A DNA stretch of 64,000 nucleotides from Anthonomus grandis grandis (GCF_022605725.1 NC_065554.1:7397100-7461099), one strand, 5' to 3'; positions 46,051 through 59,302 are shown, counted from the stretch's first letter. Translations and numbers: made by a program. Notes: generated from the letters alone by a model not told the origin.

Positions 46051-46143
46051 AGAGTTTCGGGTAATTTCCTGATTAGGGTAAGTTAATACTTTTGCTCCTT
46101 GTTGAGATAACGCATTTAATAATTGTGTGTCTATCTGGTTTTC
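46051..46143 (-). CDS. Candidate upstream exon of the cuticular protein gene
   Basis: A 31-codon exon candidate on the minus strand. It sits between CTTTGTTCCAG (ending 46144) and TCT|GTAAGT (donor from 46050), phase 0 at both ends. The peptide is hydrophilic (ENQIDTQLLNALSQQG, then VLTYPNQEITRNS) with no stops, unlike the TE relics nearby. Its phase and strand fit a direct splice to the RR exon at 8129, where a short hydrophilic segment usually precedes the RR motif. That join would make a 37.9-kb intron. It could instead belong to another gene or be a chance ORF with good splice sites. No signal peptide exon was recognised further right. Confidence 0.5.
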
Positions 46144-46805
46144 CTGGAACAAAGAAAGTATTATTATTTTAAATAAATTGTGTTGTTTTATTTTTTCTAT
46201 TTCTTGACGAAAAATCACTGAAATATTACTTTAGTATTGAGTGCGCAATATCGCAAAAAAGTCTCATTTTCGATATTTAACAACTAAAGAAAAAGCGTGT
46301 AAATAATCCATTCTGTTCTCTCAGGGTGTGTTGGTTAAACAAAACCAAATAAATCAACGTATAAAATGAGAATATATTCGTGAGCATTCGGGGGCAACGT
46401 TATAGTGCATGTTTTTGAAACTATACACCGTTATGATTTACACAATTTCATATTTGTAAACTAATCTAAAAACCGCAGCCGCTCCACCATTGCATTAGCT
46501 GCACTGCGGTTTTCTGGGTTCTCTATCAATTATTTAGGGGTTTGTTAAATCTCTTGTCATATATAGGGGATAAGTTATGTATTATAATATAAACAAAAAA
46601 TATAAAGTTTATTTTAGCAAAAATAATTTTGTTAACTTAATACATTTTTAGAAGGACCATTTTCATCCAACTTTTGAATGCGTATCTTATAATTTTTTAT
46701 ATGAACTAATACGTATTGGACAAATGTCTTAACAGAAACGTTTATTTCAACTTTTTATTAAATACACAATTTATAAATTATTCGACAATAGTTTGCGATC
46801 AAATA
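46144..46805. other. No gene; short hairpin
   Basis: AAAACCGCAG (46469-46478) and CTGCGGTTTT (46504-46513) can pair around a 25-nt loop. No other feature was seen. No signal-peptide exon for the candidate exon at 46051-46143 was recognised here. Confidence 0.45.
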
Positions 46806-46941
46806 AAATATATTGTTCATATTTGAGGAGATTTTGCAATTTTTACATTATTTTTCTTTTAAATTTTTTCTAAAAATTTAATATTGAAAGCTATGGCCAC
46901 ATTAACCAAACAGATACGGGAAGCGAATATTAAACTTATTT
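46806..46941 (+). repeat. Direct repeat, 5' copy (LINE start region)
   Basis: About 135 bp, from AAATATATTGTTCATATTTG to AAGCGAATATTAAACTTATT. It recurs at 48169-48302 with scattered changes. It contains the leader and the first codons of the ORF2 endonuclease (AMATLTKQI). Confidence 0.85.
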
Positions 46942-48168
46942 TGGATAACTACAATTTAGAACGGTGTGATCGAACGTATGGACGCGGTGGCGGTGTGGCA
47001 ATTTATATAAGAAGCGATCTTAACTTCAAGGTTCTTTTTTTTGACTCTGAGTTTTTTCTGAGTGTCGATACTGCTTGGAATGTATAAGGATTGGATTATT
47101 TATAGGGAAAAAATTGTTATCGTAGTAGTCATTTATAGACCACCAAAATCTAATGGTCACCTGTATTTTAATAAAGTAGAAGACATTATTTCCAACCTCT
47201 ATTTTATGTATGATAATATTTTTTATATCGATGATTTTACTAAAGACCTCCTACACTGTGACAGTATTTTAAGCAAAATAGTGATTTTGACATTAGAACC
47301 TTTTAATTTGAAACAACTGATGAGTGAACCAACTAGAGTAACTTTTTTACTTCGACCTAATATTTACTCATTTTGAACGAATTGTCAATAATGAAATTGT
47401 AACCTGCGATTTTTCTGAGCATTTTTAAATATACTGTGAAGCATAAATTTCTTGACCTAGTTATAAACTCAATAAACTCTTTCAACATGATCTTAAATCA
47501 ATTCCGTTTAATAACATTTATAACTTGACTGAAATTGATGAAAATATTTTATTCTTTAATGATGCTCTAATTATTTTTTATAACATCGACGCCCCTTTTA
47601 CCACTTTAAAGCTACGTAAAAAACCATTTCAATTATGGATCACCGAAACTATTAAAAAAATGCAAAATCTAAGAGACAATGCTTTTTGCGAATTCAAACT
47701 TACCAATTCTCCGGCAAAACTGGATTATTAGAAATCACAACGTAACTTGATAACATCGTCTATACGAATGGAGCGCAAAGCATACTATCGACATAAATTT
47801 AAAAATTGTAGTAGCAAAGAAAAGTGACAAGAACTTAATAAACTTACCCAACCAAAATAAAAATTATTTCTAACCAGTTTAAGGATGTAGAAAAATTAAA
47901 CAATTTCTTTGTCGATTCTACCAATTAGATTAATAAATTTTCAGCTTTTACTCTCAAAATACAAAAAGTAATATATAAGAATTCCAACCTATCGAAATTC
48001 ATACAGTACATCAAACAATAGGTAAACTGAGAAGTAACGAGTTTGGTTCAGATGGTCTTAATAAAACTCTAACTGAACTTTGTTGTTTTTATACCTGTGA
48101 ATATATTGCACACATAATAAATGAATCTATAAAACAAAGCTATTTTCCTGAGCGCTGGATGCAAGCAA

Positions 48169-48302
48169 AAAATATATTGTTCATATTTAAGAAGATTTTA
48201 CAATTGTCACATTATTTTTTTTTTTAATTTTTTCGAAAAATTAAATATTGAAAGCTATGGCCACAATAACCAAACAGATAGGGGAAGCGAATCTTAAGCT
48301 AA
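48169..48302 (+). repeat. Direct repeat, copy inserted in the RT domain
   Basis: A second copy of the leader/start segment lying between WMQA and PLPKI of the RT, where the related LINE at 17.6 kb reads continuously (KLANVLPLPKV). The segment therefore interrupts the RT frame. Confidence 0.85.
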
Positions 48303-49800
48303 TTTGTCTCTTTTATTTAACTCCACTTCCTAAAATAAATAATCCCACAGATTACGCTCATTTTAGGTCAATTAGTGTACTTTTAATCTTGTCAAAAAAA
48401 TTAGAAAGAGCCTTAGATTGTCAAATTCATTAGAGTATGAAAGATTCGTTAATTTTACCTCAAAAACAGTCAGAATTTAGAAGCTGATATAGTTGCGCAA
48501 CAGCGATTGCGAACGACGATATTATTTGTGAAAGAGATAATAATAAAATGACCGCATTGGTACTGTTGGACTTTACAAAGGCTTTTGATTTTCTGAATCA
48601 TAAGATCTTATTAGTTCTTTTGTACTATGTGGGCTTTGATAACACTACAACTACGATGATTGGAACTTTTTTCAATCATCGTAGTTGTGTTATTATTATT
48701 CGTTTTTACCTTGTGAACATTAAGAAGCTATTAATAAAATAAATGCTGATCTAAACGCTTTTAACGACGTGTCCGATCAACTAATATAACTGTTAAGCCC
48801 TCAAAAATGCAAAGTTATTCTTTTTGTTAATAAAAATAATATAAATAGTATCTCCGCACATTTCTTATATGCATTGATAATTAAGTACTTAAAGTTGCTG
48901 AAAATATTAAAACCTTAGTTTTAACTCTAGACTCACAATTAAAATTTTTCAGTCATATATAAAATGTACTTAAGAAATCACGTTAAGCAGGTACTGTGTT
49001 TATCTATCTAACTGATCGTTTGTTTTATCACATTTCAATAACTGTGATAGTATATACGGACATTGCCTGGATAGTGATGATATTTAAAAAGTTTAAAGAA
49101 TGCAAAACTCCTGCACTCGATTGTTTTTGGAATTATTCTAATATCTCATAAGCTTACGAAAATAAAATGGCTAAAGAGGTTTAATAGAAGAAAACTGCAT
49201 TTTTCATTGCTCCTTTTTAAAATTAAGAAATTTCGCTCACCTCCATATTTATTTAATAAAATCACTTTCAGAACTCATGTACATAATATAAATTTTCGAA
49301 TAAATATATTAACAGTACAAAAAATAATTTTCTTAGAGTATTTGTCGTTATATTATTAATTTGCCACAGTGACTCCTCAACCTGTCCATTTCAATTCAAA
49401 TATTTAAAAAACAATTAAAACAGCATTTGTTAACACGCTAATAACATTTTATTTAGCAATTATTATAGTTAGTTAGAGGTGGGTTTTTTTTAAGCTTTAG
49501 GTAGGTAAATGTAAAATGGATAAATTTATGCACAATTTTCTTAGCCTTAAATATTTTTTTCTCATACTAAATATAGGAAATTTTTATGTTTAAGCTTCTT
49601 TTTTCTCTCTTTTATATATATTTTAAGTTACTTTTTTTTGCAAAGTAGGAAGAACAGAACTTGCTTCTGGCAAATTGCAAAAGTCTGATACATTTGCATT
49701 TATTTACCTTATTATTTTGCCCTGTTTTGTAATACTAATAAATTTATACTTTTTTGTAAGGTAAATAATAAACCGTTTCATTATTATTACTATTATTAAT

Positions 49801-50139
49801 TTAAAACCAAAAATTTATTAGAATTTCATTAATTTTAACTTAAAAACTCAGCAAGCAGGTATGCAGAAGAAGGTAAACCAATTATAATTTAAGTTTTTGC
49901 ATATAATGGATATGCATATTTTAAAGTATGTGCATTTAGTTTTCTTGCATCTTGACCATTGAAAATATTATCATTTTGATTTTATATTTTTTAACTCGAT
50001 GTAATTGGTGAGCGAGTGTTTAGTTACATTATTACTGAATGCTTTATTTTTTAACTCTATTACTTTATGTCATTAGTTTATGTTGATTGTTATTCTATGG
50101 TTTCACGATAAAAATAGCACATTTAAATATTAAATCTAT
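49801..50139. other. Spacer, nothing recognised
   Basis: AT-rich sequence between two LINE remnants; no feature supported. Confidence 0.4.
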
Positions 50140-52800
50140 TTTCACAGGTTTTAATGAATTTTGTACTTTGGTAACAGAAACTTGATTACATTCAGAGATC
50201 TCATGAAATATTTTTGATATACCTGGTTTTAGTATTATTCGAATTATTTAAATTTTTAATAAGAAGTCGGAATACTACTGGCAATTTTAACATTACAACC
50301 TTAAAGGAGGTTACTGAGGATGCTATATCCTCGATTTCCGAAAATGATGACAGAATGGCAGACTCGATGGCAGAAATTTTGCCAGCACATCAGAACTGTG
50401 GAGGATAAATTCTGGGAAGGATCATTGGCACGGAAGAGGCCGTGGTCTCTTCGCATACGTAGGAAGTTCCCTGACGATATCAAGGATAAATTTTGATTTT
50501 CCGACCATAGAATTTATTTTGTGATTTCTCAATGCCTAAATTAAAAGCCCCGCCTATAATAATTTCCTGTTCCACCGCTGCTTTTGTAATTTTAACCCCT
50601 TACATTTTAAGAATGACCTATTTTATCTAGATTAATTTGCAACTATTCGTACAAAAGATATATATGAAAAAATAAATACCTTTATTTCTTTTATTATCCA
50701 ATTATTCGGTAAATGCACCAGTAAAAATGAAAAACGTTACCAAGCCAAAAGCAGATTGGTTGTTATGCATGGTAAGATAATGTTAACGCATGGTAGAGAT
50801 AGAGCTTTACAAAAGTACAAACGATCCAAAAATAATGATGACTGGGTAACTTACAAACCGCTACGCAATTTGACTGTGCGGCTATTAAAAGGAAAAAAAT
50901 AGCAATATTTAAGTTTTATTTCAATCCTTGCAAAAGTTGCCTTAGATAATCTAAAAGTTTATTGCAAGAACAAAAAGTGCACTAATCTACCCCGATATTC
51001 TTCGGATCCCAACTTCATAAATAATTATTTTTCTCTTTTTTTTTTCAAAGTTCAAACAATGTCATCTGCCAAAGCAAAATTGACTTTTACAGTGGTAATC
51101 TTTTTAATAATACCGCTAATTTTTCACTCAACTTGTGCACGGAGGAAGAGGTTCATGAAATTCTGTTTGCTTTTAAAAGGAACTGTGTCGGATCTGAATA
51201 TATTTCTTTGAAAATGGTTCAGCACTGTAGTCCCGAAATTTATATATATATTTTGTGCATAGAATCAATTGCTGTTAAGAAAAAAATTATTTTCCCCTAA
51301 TTTGGAAAAGTGCCAAAGGTATTCCTTTACCTAAATGAAAGGGACCTAAAAATTTTTCGGATTTCAGAATAATAAGCATTCTACCAGTGTTATCAAGGAT
51401 ATTTGAAAAAATACTTTGCAATTAAATGGCTAAATATTGTGACGATAAAGGGTTTGCAACGTTGCTTATTTTGCTCGAATACTCGAAAGCATTTGATACG
51501 ATTAACTATCAGTTACTGATTTCTAAACTTAAATATTATGGCTTGGATTTACCCGCTGTGGAATTACTTACATCTTATCTATCTCAAAGAACTCAAAGTA
51601 TATCATATTAAGGTAATTTTTCCGAAAAGCTAAATATTTTATCTGGAGTTCCATAGGGACCGATTTTGGGTTCTTTACTTTTTATTATCTATTCGTCACA
51701 TCTCAAAACACTTATGCTGATGATACGCAATTTTTTATTTATCCCAAATAGCTTCATTAAAGCCAGTAATGTGGCTTATAATGAACTTGCACAAATTTGC
51801 CTTTTATTATCAGAACATAATTTAAATTTAAACTTAAAAAATCTAACGTGATGTTGTTTGCAAGTAAGAGTAAGGTTGACTTTTTAAAGGATAAAGTTAA
51901 GATTTGTTTTGATCATATTCCGCTTGAGTACGTGGATGTGGCTCGCATATTGAATCTATTATTGGATTTAAAACTAAAATTTGATCGTTAAGTTGCTGAC
52001 GGAGGAAGAAAGCATTTTATAGTTTAAAGTTATAAGTAATGCAAAATGCATGGTGTAAACTTATTTTAGATCTAAACAGGAGCGACCACATATCTCAGAA
52101 ATTGGGTTTACTTCGGTGACTAAAAATGGAAATCCGGGTATCTTTCTGCATCAAATTATTAACTTTTCCGTCAATAATACCCAAATAGATAGTATTTTTG
52201 TTACAAGGTAGATACTTCATAGTGTTAATACCAGGCATAAATTTTTGTACAATCTTCCTAAATTTAGAAGTTCATTTTTTCAAAAATCTTTTGTTTTTAT
52301 CACAATTTCTCTTTTGAACCAGTTGCCAATTGAGTTTAGAAGTTTTAATATTTTAAAGTTTAAGTATAAGTTTACAGTGCTTCTTTTGAATCAGACAAAG
52401 TAATGAACATCGGCTGCTATAATTGCTTATCTATTACGTGAATTTATCTCTCCTGCAGTTTTAGACTACAACTTTTTTTTTAATATTCTTAAATATTTGT
52501 AATTTAATGTGTGCCATAATTCATCAGTGCGTTATCAGCGCACTGTAACTCTTAACAACTTACTGTCTTTCTGAATCTTAAGGCTAACTTTGGTGTTGGA
52601 GTTTTAAAAGTAGGTTTGTTTGTCTCATGAATTATTATTATAATTGTTAAGGATCTCAAGGACCTATTGTACTATAATAGTGTTTTGTTAAATTTTCTCA
52701 TATAATGTTATGGTTTAGTAGAATACCAAAATTTACTAGACTTCGCCATATTGATATTTTCTTTAGGTATACTTAATAAAGCCAGATTTATTTATTTATT
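50140..52800 (+). pseudogene. LINE with endonuclease and RT remnants
   Basis: GRGRGLFAYVGSSL (about 50430-50475) is a degraded 'RGGGvaiyvrssl' endonuclease block. RALQKYKRSKNNDDWVTYK (about 50810-50850) is the linker block before RT. LLILLEYSKAFDTINYQLL (51460-51520) is motif A and GSLLFIIYSSHL (51666) the LGPLLF..YI.DL block. The YADD region is frameshifted (LMLMIRNFLF). The end is AATAAAGCCAGATTTATTTA at 52775-52794. Two non-exclusive readings are one long element or two partial ones; the order of blocks favours one. Confidence 0.75.
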
Positions 52801-53160
52801 TTCATTGTTTAGTCACCTGATTTAAGAAGAGACTTTTACTAACTCACTATGTTACCTTATAGGCAAAGCTGATTAATCTCGTACTTAAAATTTATATTTT
52901 AATAAAATGTTATATAAATGTAATTTTTGAAGATTTCCAAATATTAAAAATCATTTTGATCAAGGTAAGAAAAAGTTCTTTATCGAAGGCTTTAATACCA
53001 TTTAGAAGTTTTATCTAAAAATGCTTGTGCTCAATATTTATTATATAGTTGATATTTGATAGTTAAAAATCGCTATGTACTTCCAAGAACTTTTCTGTCT
53101 GTTCTATAACCACCTATTGTTGGTATTTGGATATATGCATTTGGGTAATTTCGAATATAT
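52801..53160. other. AT-rich, no recognised feature
   Basis: Nothing supported here. Confidence 0.4.
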
Positions 53161-53420
53161 ACAGGGTGTTCATTTGAAAACTTCCCGCCACGGATTTATC
53201 AAAAACCACTGTTTAAAAAAAAAACGCCGAAATACGTCAAAAGGTTTGTCAAGGGGGACAACTTTCTAACCTAAAATTACTTCACCCCCTTTCACCCTTT
53301 GCCCCCCAGGGTCATCACCGTAAAAATTTTAAATGGCAAGGGGTATCGAGTAATAGCTTGTTTAAGAGGTTTTTCGAAGTCATTTATTTTGACCTTTGAT
53401 TTTTTTAAATCGGTCGATTC
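53161..53420. mobile_element. Solo mariner-type terminal repeat fragment
   Basis: ACAGGGTGTTCATTTGAAAA (53161-53180), followed by CTTCCCGCCACGG and a GC-richer block (CACCCCCTTTCACCCTTTGCC near 53282), is typical of long mariner-type terminal repeats. The preceding bases are TATA. No matching inverted end or transposase was found nearby. Confidence 0.45.
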
Positions 53421-54681
53421 ATTTTCGAGAAAATTAGAAAAATCTTTGTTTATCTTAATTTGTTCAGATAGAAAACAAAAACATATAAATATCAGTTTTT
53501 TAAATATTTGTTTTTTTCAGTCTCAATATTATTTAGGCTTATTTGCAAAATTACTATTTTATATTAAACAATTAAACAATTTTAGATTTAATTTTAGATT
53601 TGATAGTCAAAGTCTTAGCAGCTTAAAACTAATTAAGAAGTAGACTGATAATAACGCATAGCTCCGGAAATAAATAGTTTTAGTGCAAAACAAGATTGAT
53701 GGATATGTTCCAAAAGGCAGGAAGCATAAATATAAGAAAGATACTTTACGGCACGTAGTACTAGTCGGTTTATCGAGAAACCTTTTTAAGTCATTTAACT
53801 TTCCGTGCTACCGTTATCATTTTCTTTACTGATTTTCTTCGACTTTTCGGTAGATATTCTGCATACAACAGACAAGTATTACAAAAAACTTACTTTACAT
53901 GTAAAAAATTAAAATTCTTTAGAAATTTTATACAAGTCGGCAGAATCATTTTTGTTATTTTAAATATCACGATATGGAAAATAACATCAACATTATATTT
54001 TAATTTTCTCATATTTACAGATTTATTACGTTTACAAAGCATAGGCAAATATTTGACCGTCATGTAAATACTATATCCATGTTACACTGTATGCTTTACT
54101 GATTAGAGCCAAAGCAGCTTACGTACTAATTTCATGCGTTTCTGATGTTATTTTATTTAGTAAATTAGAATTTTGGACAATATGCTAAATTAAATCGGTT
54201 TCAAAATCAATTGATGTATTTATGTGTGTGCTTTATACATACGTAACATACATATATCTAAACAATTTAAATAAATTTCCAATCATTTTAATAAGACCAA
54301 GCTACTTTTTTTTATTACCGTGACAAAAAACACTCAAACATTTCTATGTTATTATAAAACCACTTATTTTTTTTATTTATTAATATAACCAACTTTATTT
54401 CTTGTTTACTATAAAAACATTTTAGCTATTATTTAGGATGATTTAGAAACAGAATTTTAAATTATAATTTGAATAAAACCTACATTAGTAACCAGGTTTT
54501 ATCGATTATTGAACTTAAAGAAACCAATAATGGTATGTATACTCTGTACTAATGTCTGAGAAAAACGTGTACTAAACTTGCTAGATTTTAAGTTAGAATC
54601 ACAGACGTCAAACTATTTAATTCTCAGTTTTCACTTAATTAATTACCTCCGTTTTATAAATTTGATGATTAAGAGTTGCAG
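53421..54681. other. AT-rich, no recognised feature
   Basis: A plus-strand frame spanning 53299-53643 overlaps the solo repeat and has no motif. Nothing else was found. Confidence 0.4.
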
Positions 54682-54879
54682 TTATTGTTCATCGATAAGA
54701 TGACGTTCGATATAAGTGGGCTTTTCGGCCCTATAAGAGTTATAAGGAGAATCATTTTAAGAACGCTTAGAGATCCAGAAAATAGTAAGGACGAATCTGT
54801 TCAATTTTGGGTCTATCCAAAGAAGAACTTTCTTAAAAAGACACAAACTATGGATCGAGAAATTAATGACTTTAACCAA
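54682..54879 (+). CDS. Candidate host exon of unknown function
   Basis: A 66-codon open exon between GAGTTGCAG (acceptor ending 54681) and CAA|GTAAGG (donor from 54880), phase 0 at both ends. An ATG at 54700 could instead be a translation start. The peptide is charged with a short hydrophobic/basic patch (LFGPIRVIRRIILRTLRD) followed by DESVQFWVYPKKNFLKK. I do not recognise a family. No stop codons or TE signatures occur in it. No partner exon was identified in the next 4 kb. It may be an exon of a neighbouring plus-strand gene or chance. Confidence 0.35.
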
Positions 54880-57800
54880 GTAAGGATTTTTTGGCTAACT
54901 TAAATTTTCTAATCTAAACTAAATTTTCCACGCTGCTGTTCCTAAGACCATTTTAAAGGTGTACCAGATAGAAAATTTAGAAAAGATATTGATAGTTTTT
55001 TGGAGCTATAAGTTTAAATTAAATTGATTTAGTATTTTAGTTGGTTAATTAGTTTTTTATTGTAAAAGAATCTTTAAGCATTTTTTTCCAAAAACTCATT
55101 TTAAAATTTTCTACCGCATTTATTTTTAAAAAACTACTTTTTTTCATTATTTTGCTTCAACTACCAGCATCTGATTTTAGAATTGAAACCAATAGTTTCA
55201 TATTTAACTTGATACTGATAGCTATTTTTTGACATCAAAATTGACTTGGTGAACTGAACAGGGTTTATAATTTTGTAAAAATATGTGAGACTGCATGTTA
55301 AGTAGTACATTATAAGTCATTCGTATAGATCAAATAATAATAAATAATGCTTTTCATAACCTGGTTTAAAAATAATATAAATAAATTATAAGTGGTAGTG
55401 GCTATACGTGCTCGTATCATTGTATAAAATAGAATAAGATCATACAAATATAAATACAAATAATACATTATATCTAGTCTAAAAATTTGCTTGTCAGTAT
55501 CCCTAACGTATTTGTTATGGCATGAGATGTGCAAAAGGTCGTGGGTCAAATCCGCTTAATATATATTTTAATTGTTTTTTATAATTATAGCTATTCTTAA
55601 TAAGTCAGAAAGGGATTTCTTTTTTTAGTAATATTTTCTTTAGCATCGCACTCTTTAAGCACTTATGTCAAGTAATTGAACATTATTGTTTTTTGTTTAG
55701 TAGTAGAAAAAATGTTCTAAATTCCTTTTGTGTAAAATCGCCTTTTATTTTTTCATGAAAACATCCGTCCATAAAAAAGGATCATTTTACACAATGGCTA
55801 CAATAATAACTATTTTTATATTACTAATAATATTTTACTTTAATTACTTTATATATTTGTTTTACACGTAAATTTAGCGCATGTATATATCTGCAATTTT
55901 GGGTGAATTTGATATTTGTTTATTTTGCTCTAATTGCAGGTTTAATTGCGCGCTCCTTTAGAGTAAATGAAGGACATCGTTTACTGGTTTTCACTGAGTT
56001 TTAAGCTTTAAAATAAATTATGCAAAACAGAGAAATAAAAGAGAGACCAAGACTAAAATATGTGTCACCAAAAAAGGCGTAGTAATTATTGTTTAGTTTT
56101 AAAAGTTGTATATATGGTTAAAATTAGGCGAGCATTTCAAGTTAAAAATTTTTGTTTGTTTAAAAAAATACCACATTTCGTAAATATAGAAACAGTTTTA
56201 ATAAATTTAAAATCTTTTAAATAACAATTTCTTATATATTTAGATGGAAAATTTGGACTTTAAATAGGCTTAACCATTAATTAGGACATTAATTAGGAGT
56301 CTTATCAGATAAATCTTAATGTACAAATAAAGTATAGTAAGGAGCTTTAAAAAAAAATACTTATTTCTGCCGTAACTACATGTTTTAGATCACAAATGTC
56401 AGAATACATTTATTATGCTCTTTATCTTTTCTTTAAACAGACTATTCCGCCAGTGTATTTCTCCTTAGAACAAATTGTATTTAGTTTAGTTGTACCCATA
56501 GAACTTACTATCACTTATAACATCACACTTTGTGTGTTCCCTCTGTGTTTGGTATCAAGTGTCACACTAACGTACTTAATATCTGAAACAAAACTCAGTA
56601 ACGTACCTGAAAGTTTAGATGCCCTTAAAGATGTTAGTTTTCTAATTCTATTAAATAATCCCATCTCAGTCTTTTTTGAGATAAATGTTTAGAGACATAT
56701 TCTTCATATCACTTCTCTATTATTTAAAAAACCAAGCTACAAGCGAATGCTCAAATTTATCTATTTGCCTCTAAGAAATTATTTCTAAATAAATAAATTA
56801 TATAGAATGTTTCATTTAATAAACGAAATTAACATTTTCTTTCGGATAACCTCGTATAACCGGAAATTCTAAAACTATCAAAACATTTTAGTTGCGTATC
56901 CTTTAATAAGCCTATAATGTATTCTATTTTTCACTGATATAATTTCTTTTATAGTGTTCTTATATTTATTTATAGTTTTCTTATAATCGATCGATGACAC
57001 ACGTTTGCTGGTGGTAAACACAAGGTTTATAAAAGTTTAAGCAAATACTTTAAAGTTTAAACTATGTTTGCCTGTTTTGCAATAAACCAGTGACATAAAA
57101 AGATTATACATCATTTTTAAAGAACAAGTTCAGCAACTTTTTTCCGCTCGATAAATCATCCAACAAATGTCATATCCTAGTTTTATACCAGAGACTTTAT
57201 CTCATTAAACTGGCGTCAGGACACGGATTGTGCATTAAAACGAAAAAAGCATTTGTACATTTAGGTGAAATTTAGAGTTTTCCATGCTAATTTCATAAAA
57301 TATTTAATATGTTACGGTTATTTGTTTAAATTATTTTTGTTATGAGGGTGTTTTGCCGATAAAATCTAAATGTAAAATTAAATCAGTAAATCCTAATTTT
57401 TTAATTAATCTTCCGAATTCTTATAAATAGCTGCTGGTTTTTATTATTTTAAAAAACTTTTTTATTGTAGACAGTATAATCTTTTAATATTATTTAGAAA
57501 TAAACATATATCTGATGTCAATACTAATTAGTTGCTATAACCAATTTTTGATTTTTTTAGTTACTCTATAGGTTCTAATATTTCAATATTTAAAAATAAA
57601 TATGCTAGAGGTAAAAATGATATCAAAATTACCAATTAATAAATCGACTGGCTTTTTTCATGAAACTGTGTAATTTAAAGAAAAAATCTCTTTGTTCGTT
57701 AATCATTATTGTTATCGGACCATTAGATCGTGATTATCGCCTTTTTTATTAAAACATTTATTTTTAAATAGTTTAATATCTTAAGAAAACTTGCACAGTC

Positions 57801-59302
57801 CAATGTAAATACAAAAAGCTAGTACCTCTGTCCCAAGTAGCTAAAATTATAAAAAGAAACTATGTAAAAATAGAATATAAACTCAAATACTGTGAATACT
57901 AGAATAGCTTTAGTAATAGCTATAAAATAGTTTTTAAGTGGTTGAAGTTATTAAAATATTATGAAATTCTTGGATCTACTTATAAACGGAGCTTAATTTA
58001 TTTAAAAAAATATCCTCTTTTTAGCTTTAACTATTCTTGTTATGGCTTTTATGTTTAAAATACTAAAAGATTTTATCTGTAGGATAAAATTTACAGAAAC
58101 TGATGAAAATATTCAACAGTACGCATACATCAAATAAAGCATTCTAAAGTACTGGCCTTTTAGCTATTATTAAATATGTAATAAAATATGCTTTTTAAGA
58201 ATTTTATATTTAAAAAAGTTAAAATGTAATATTAAACTTCGATAAAAAAATCAAAACGTTATTATTATGACTAAATAAACTACACATAAAAAAAGGCTAA
58301 TCAAAAGTTTTGACTGTGTTTATTGCGAAATTAAAACCTTATTTTTACTAATATGGCTTAATTAAAATTACCACGTTTACAGCTTGAACCATTATATTAG
58401 ATTAGTATTCTAATATAATGGAACACAGAAATCTTATTAAGTGCTAAAAACTTACCAGAGCTATATAAAACACATTACAAAAATCTTAAAATTCAAATAA
58501 ACTTTGATTTTCTGGTACTGACAAAAATAATAAAATATTATAAACAATACATCTAGAAGTCTCTATGTTAAGTACATGCAAAAAGTTAAAACTTCGAGAT
58601 ACAGGTCAAACTTGGGTATTTACAATTGATGTAAAATTGAAGAAAGAATGATAAGGAGCCCTTGCGTACGCATATTATTAAAACAAAAATTAATTTTAAA
58701 TGAACAGGGAGGAAGAATTTATTAATTAATATTTATTTATTTACGAGGGTAATTAAATTTAACAAATCTGTCAAAATTAGTCTGTTTATTGGCGCAAATG
58801 ATGAATCTTTTTCCTCTCATACCTCGCGATGATTATATTGTTGTAATCATAAGAATGCTTTGTTAAACTACCTTTTCACTTGATATTGGACTTATGCTTT
58901 TTGATGTTTGTATGCTTCTTCAAAACTTTGCCCAGGTTGATGGACTTTTTAAACAAAAGTCTGGTTTGGCTTCTAATCTTTCTTCATTTCTTACTCAGAT
59001 ATCTATTTACCTTATAGAACAAAAAATTTCTAAACATAATCTTAAAAAAAAAATTAAAATATGGTTTAGGTACTAGGCCACACAGAAGGACAGGTCAGCA
59101 GATAAAATGTGTGACGTCACAATAACTGACAGATTTATGGCATGGTCCAATTATATGGCGCGCTTATGGTTTCCTTAATTTTTACAGGTTGTTTAATGTA
59201 TGAATTGACAAAGTTCATCCCTAAGTATTTTGCTGAAAACAATACAACAAATAACAAGTGATAGTAATTTTTTATCAATCAATTAATTATTTAAAAGAAA
59301 AC
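54880..59302. other. Long AT-rich stretch without recognised genes
   Basis: Both strands were read for RT, transposase, cuticle and splice-flanked exons without success. A 98-codon plus-strand frame (56396-56692) is hydrophobic but has no motif. A perfect 13-bp hairpin is at 58389-58421 (CCATTATATTAGA / TCTAATATAATGG). A GGTCAAATCC box-B-like string at 55540-55549 is too weak for a tRNA or SINE call. Confidence 0.45.

Larger units (their letters stand above)
46806..49800 (+). pseudogene. LINE (same family as 17200-18729) with endonuclease and RT
   Basis: The APE endonuclease begins about 46889: ATLTKQIREANIK, then YNLERCDRTYGRGGGVAIYI (46950) and a frameshifted VVIYRPPKSNGH and DDFTKDLL (GDFN block degraded). 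After a linker the RT appears: YFPERWMQA (48140), an inserted repeat, then PLPKINNPTDYAHFRSISVL (48325), MTALVLLDFTKAFDFLNHKI (motif A, 48550) and decayed later motifs. The C-terminus FKIKKFRSPPYLFNKI with THVHNINFRI (49230-49300) parallels the copy at 18054-18293. It ends in an ATT repeat near 49780. It is the most complete LINE of the window in length. Confidence 0.85.

Noticed and set aside
53299..53643. 114-codon plus-strand frame
   Set aside because: It begins inside a GC-richer mariner-type terminal repeat fragment and continues into AT-rich DNA with no domain.
55489..55560. tRNA or tRNA-derived SINE suggested by GGTCAAATCC
   Set aside because: No convincing A box, no cloverleaf stems at the right spacing, and the B box deviates from consensus.
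56396..56692. 98-codon hydrophobic frame as a membrane protein
   Set aside because: AT-rich sequence gives hydrophobic Leu/Ile/Phe frames by chance; no motif, start context or splice partner.
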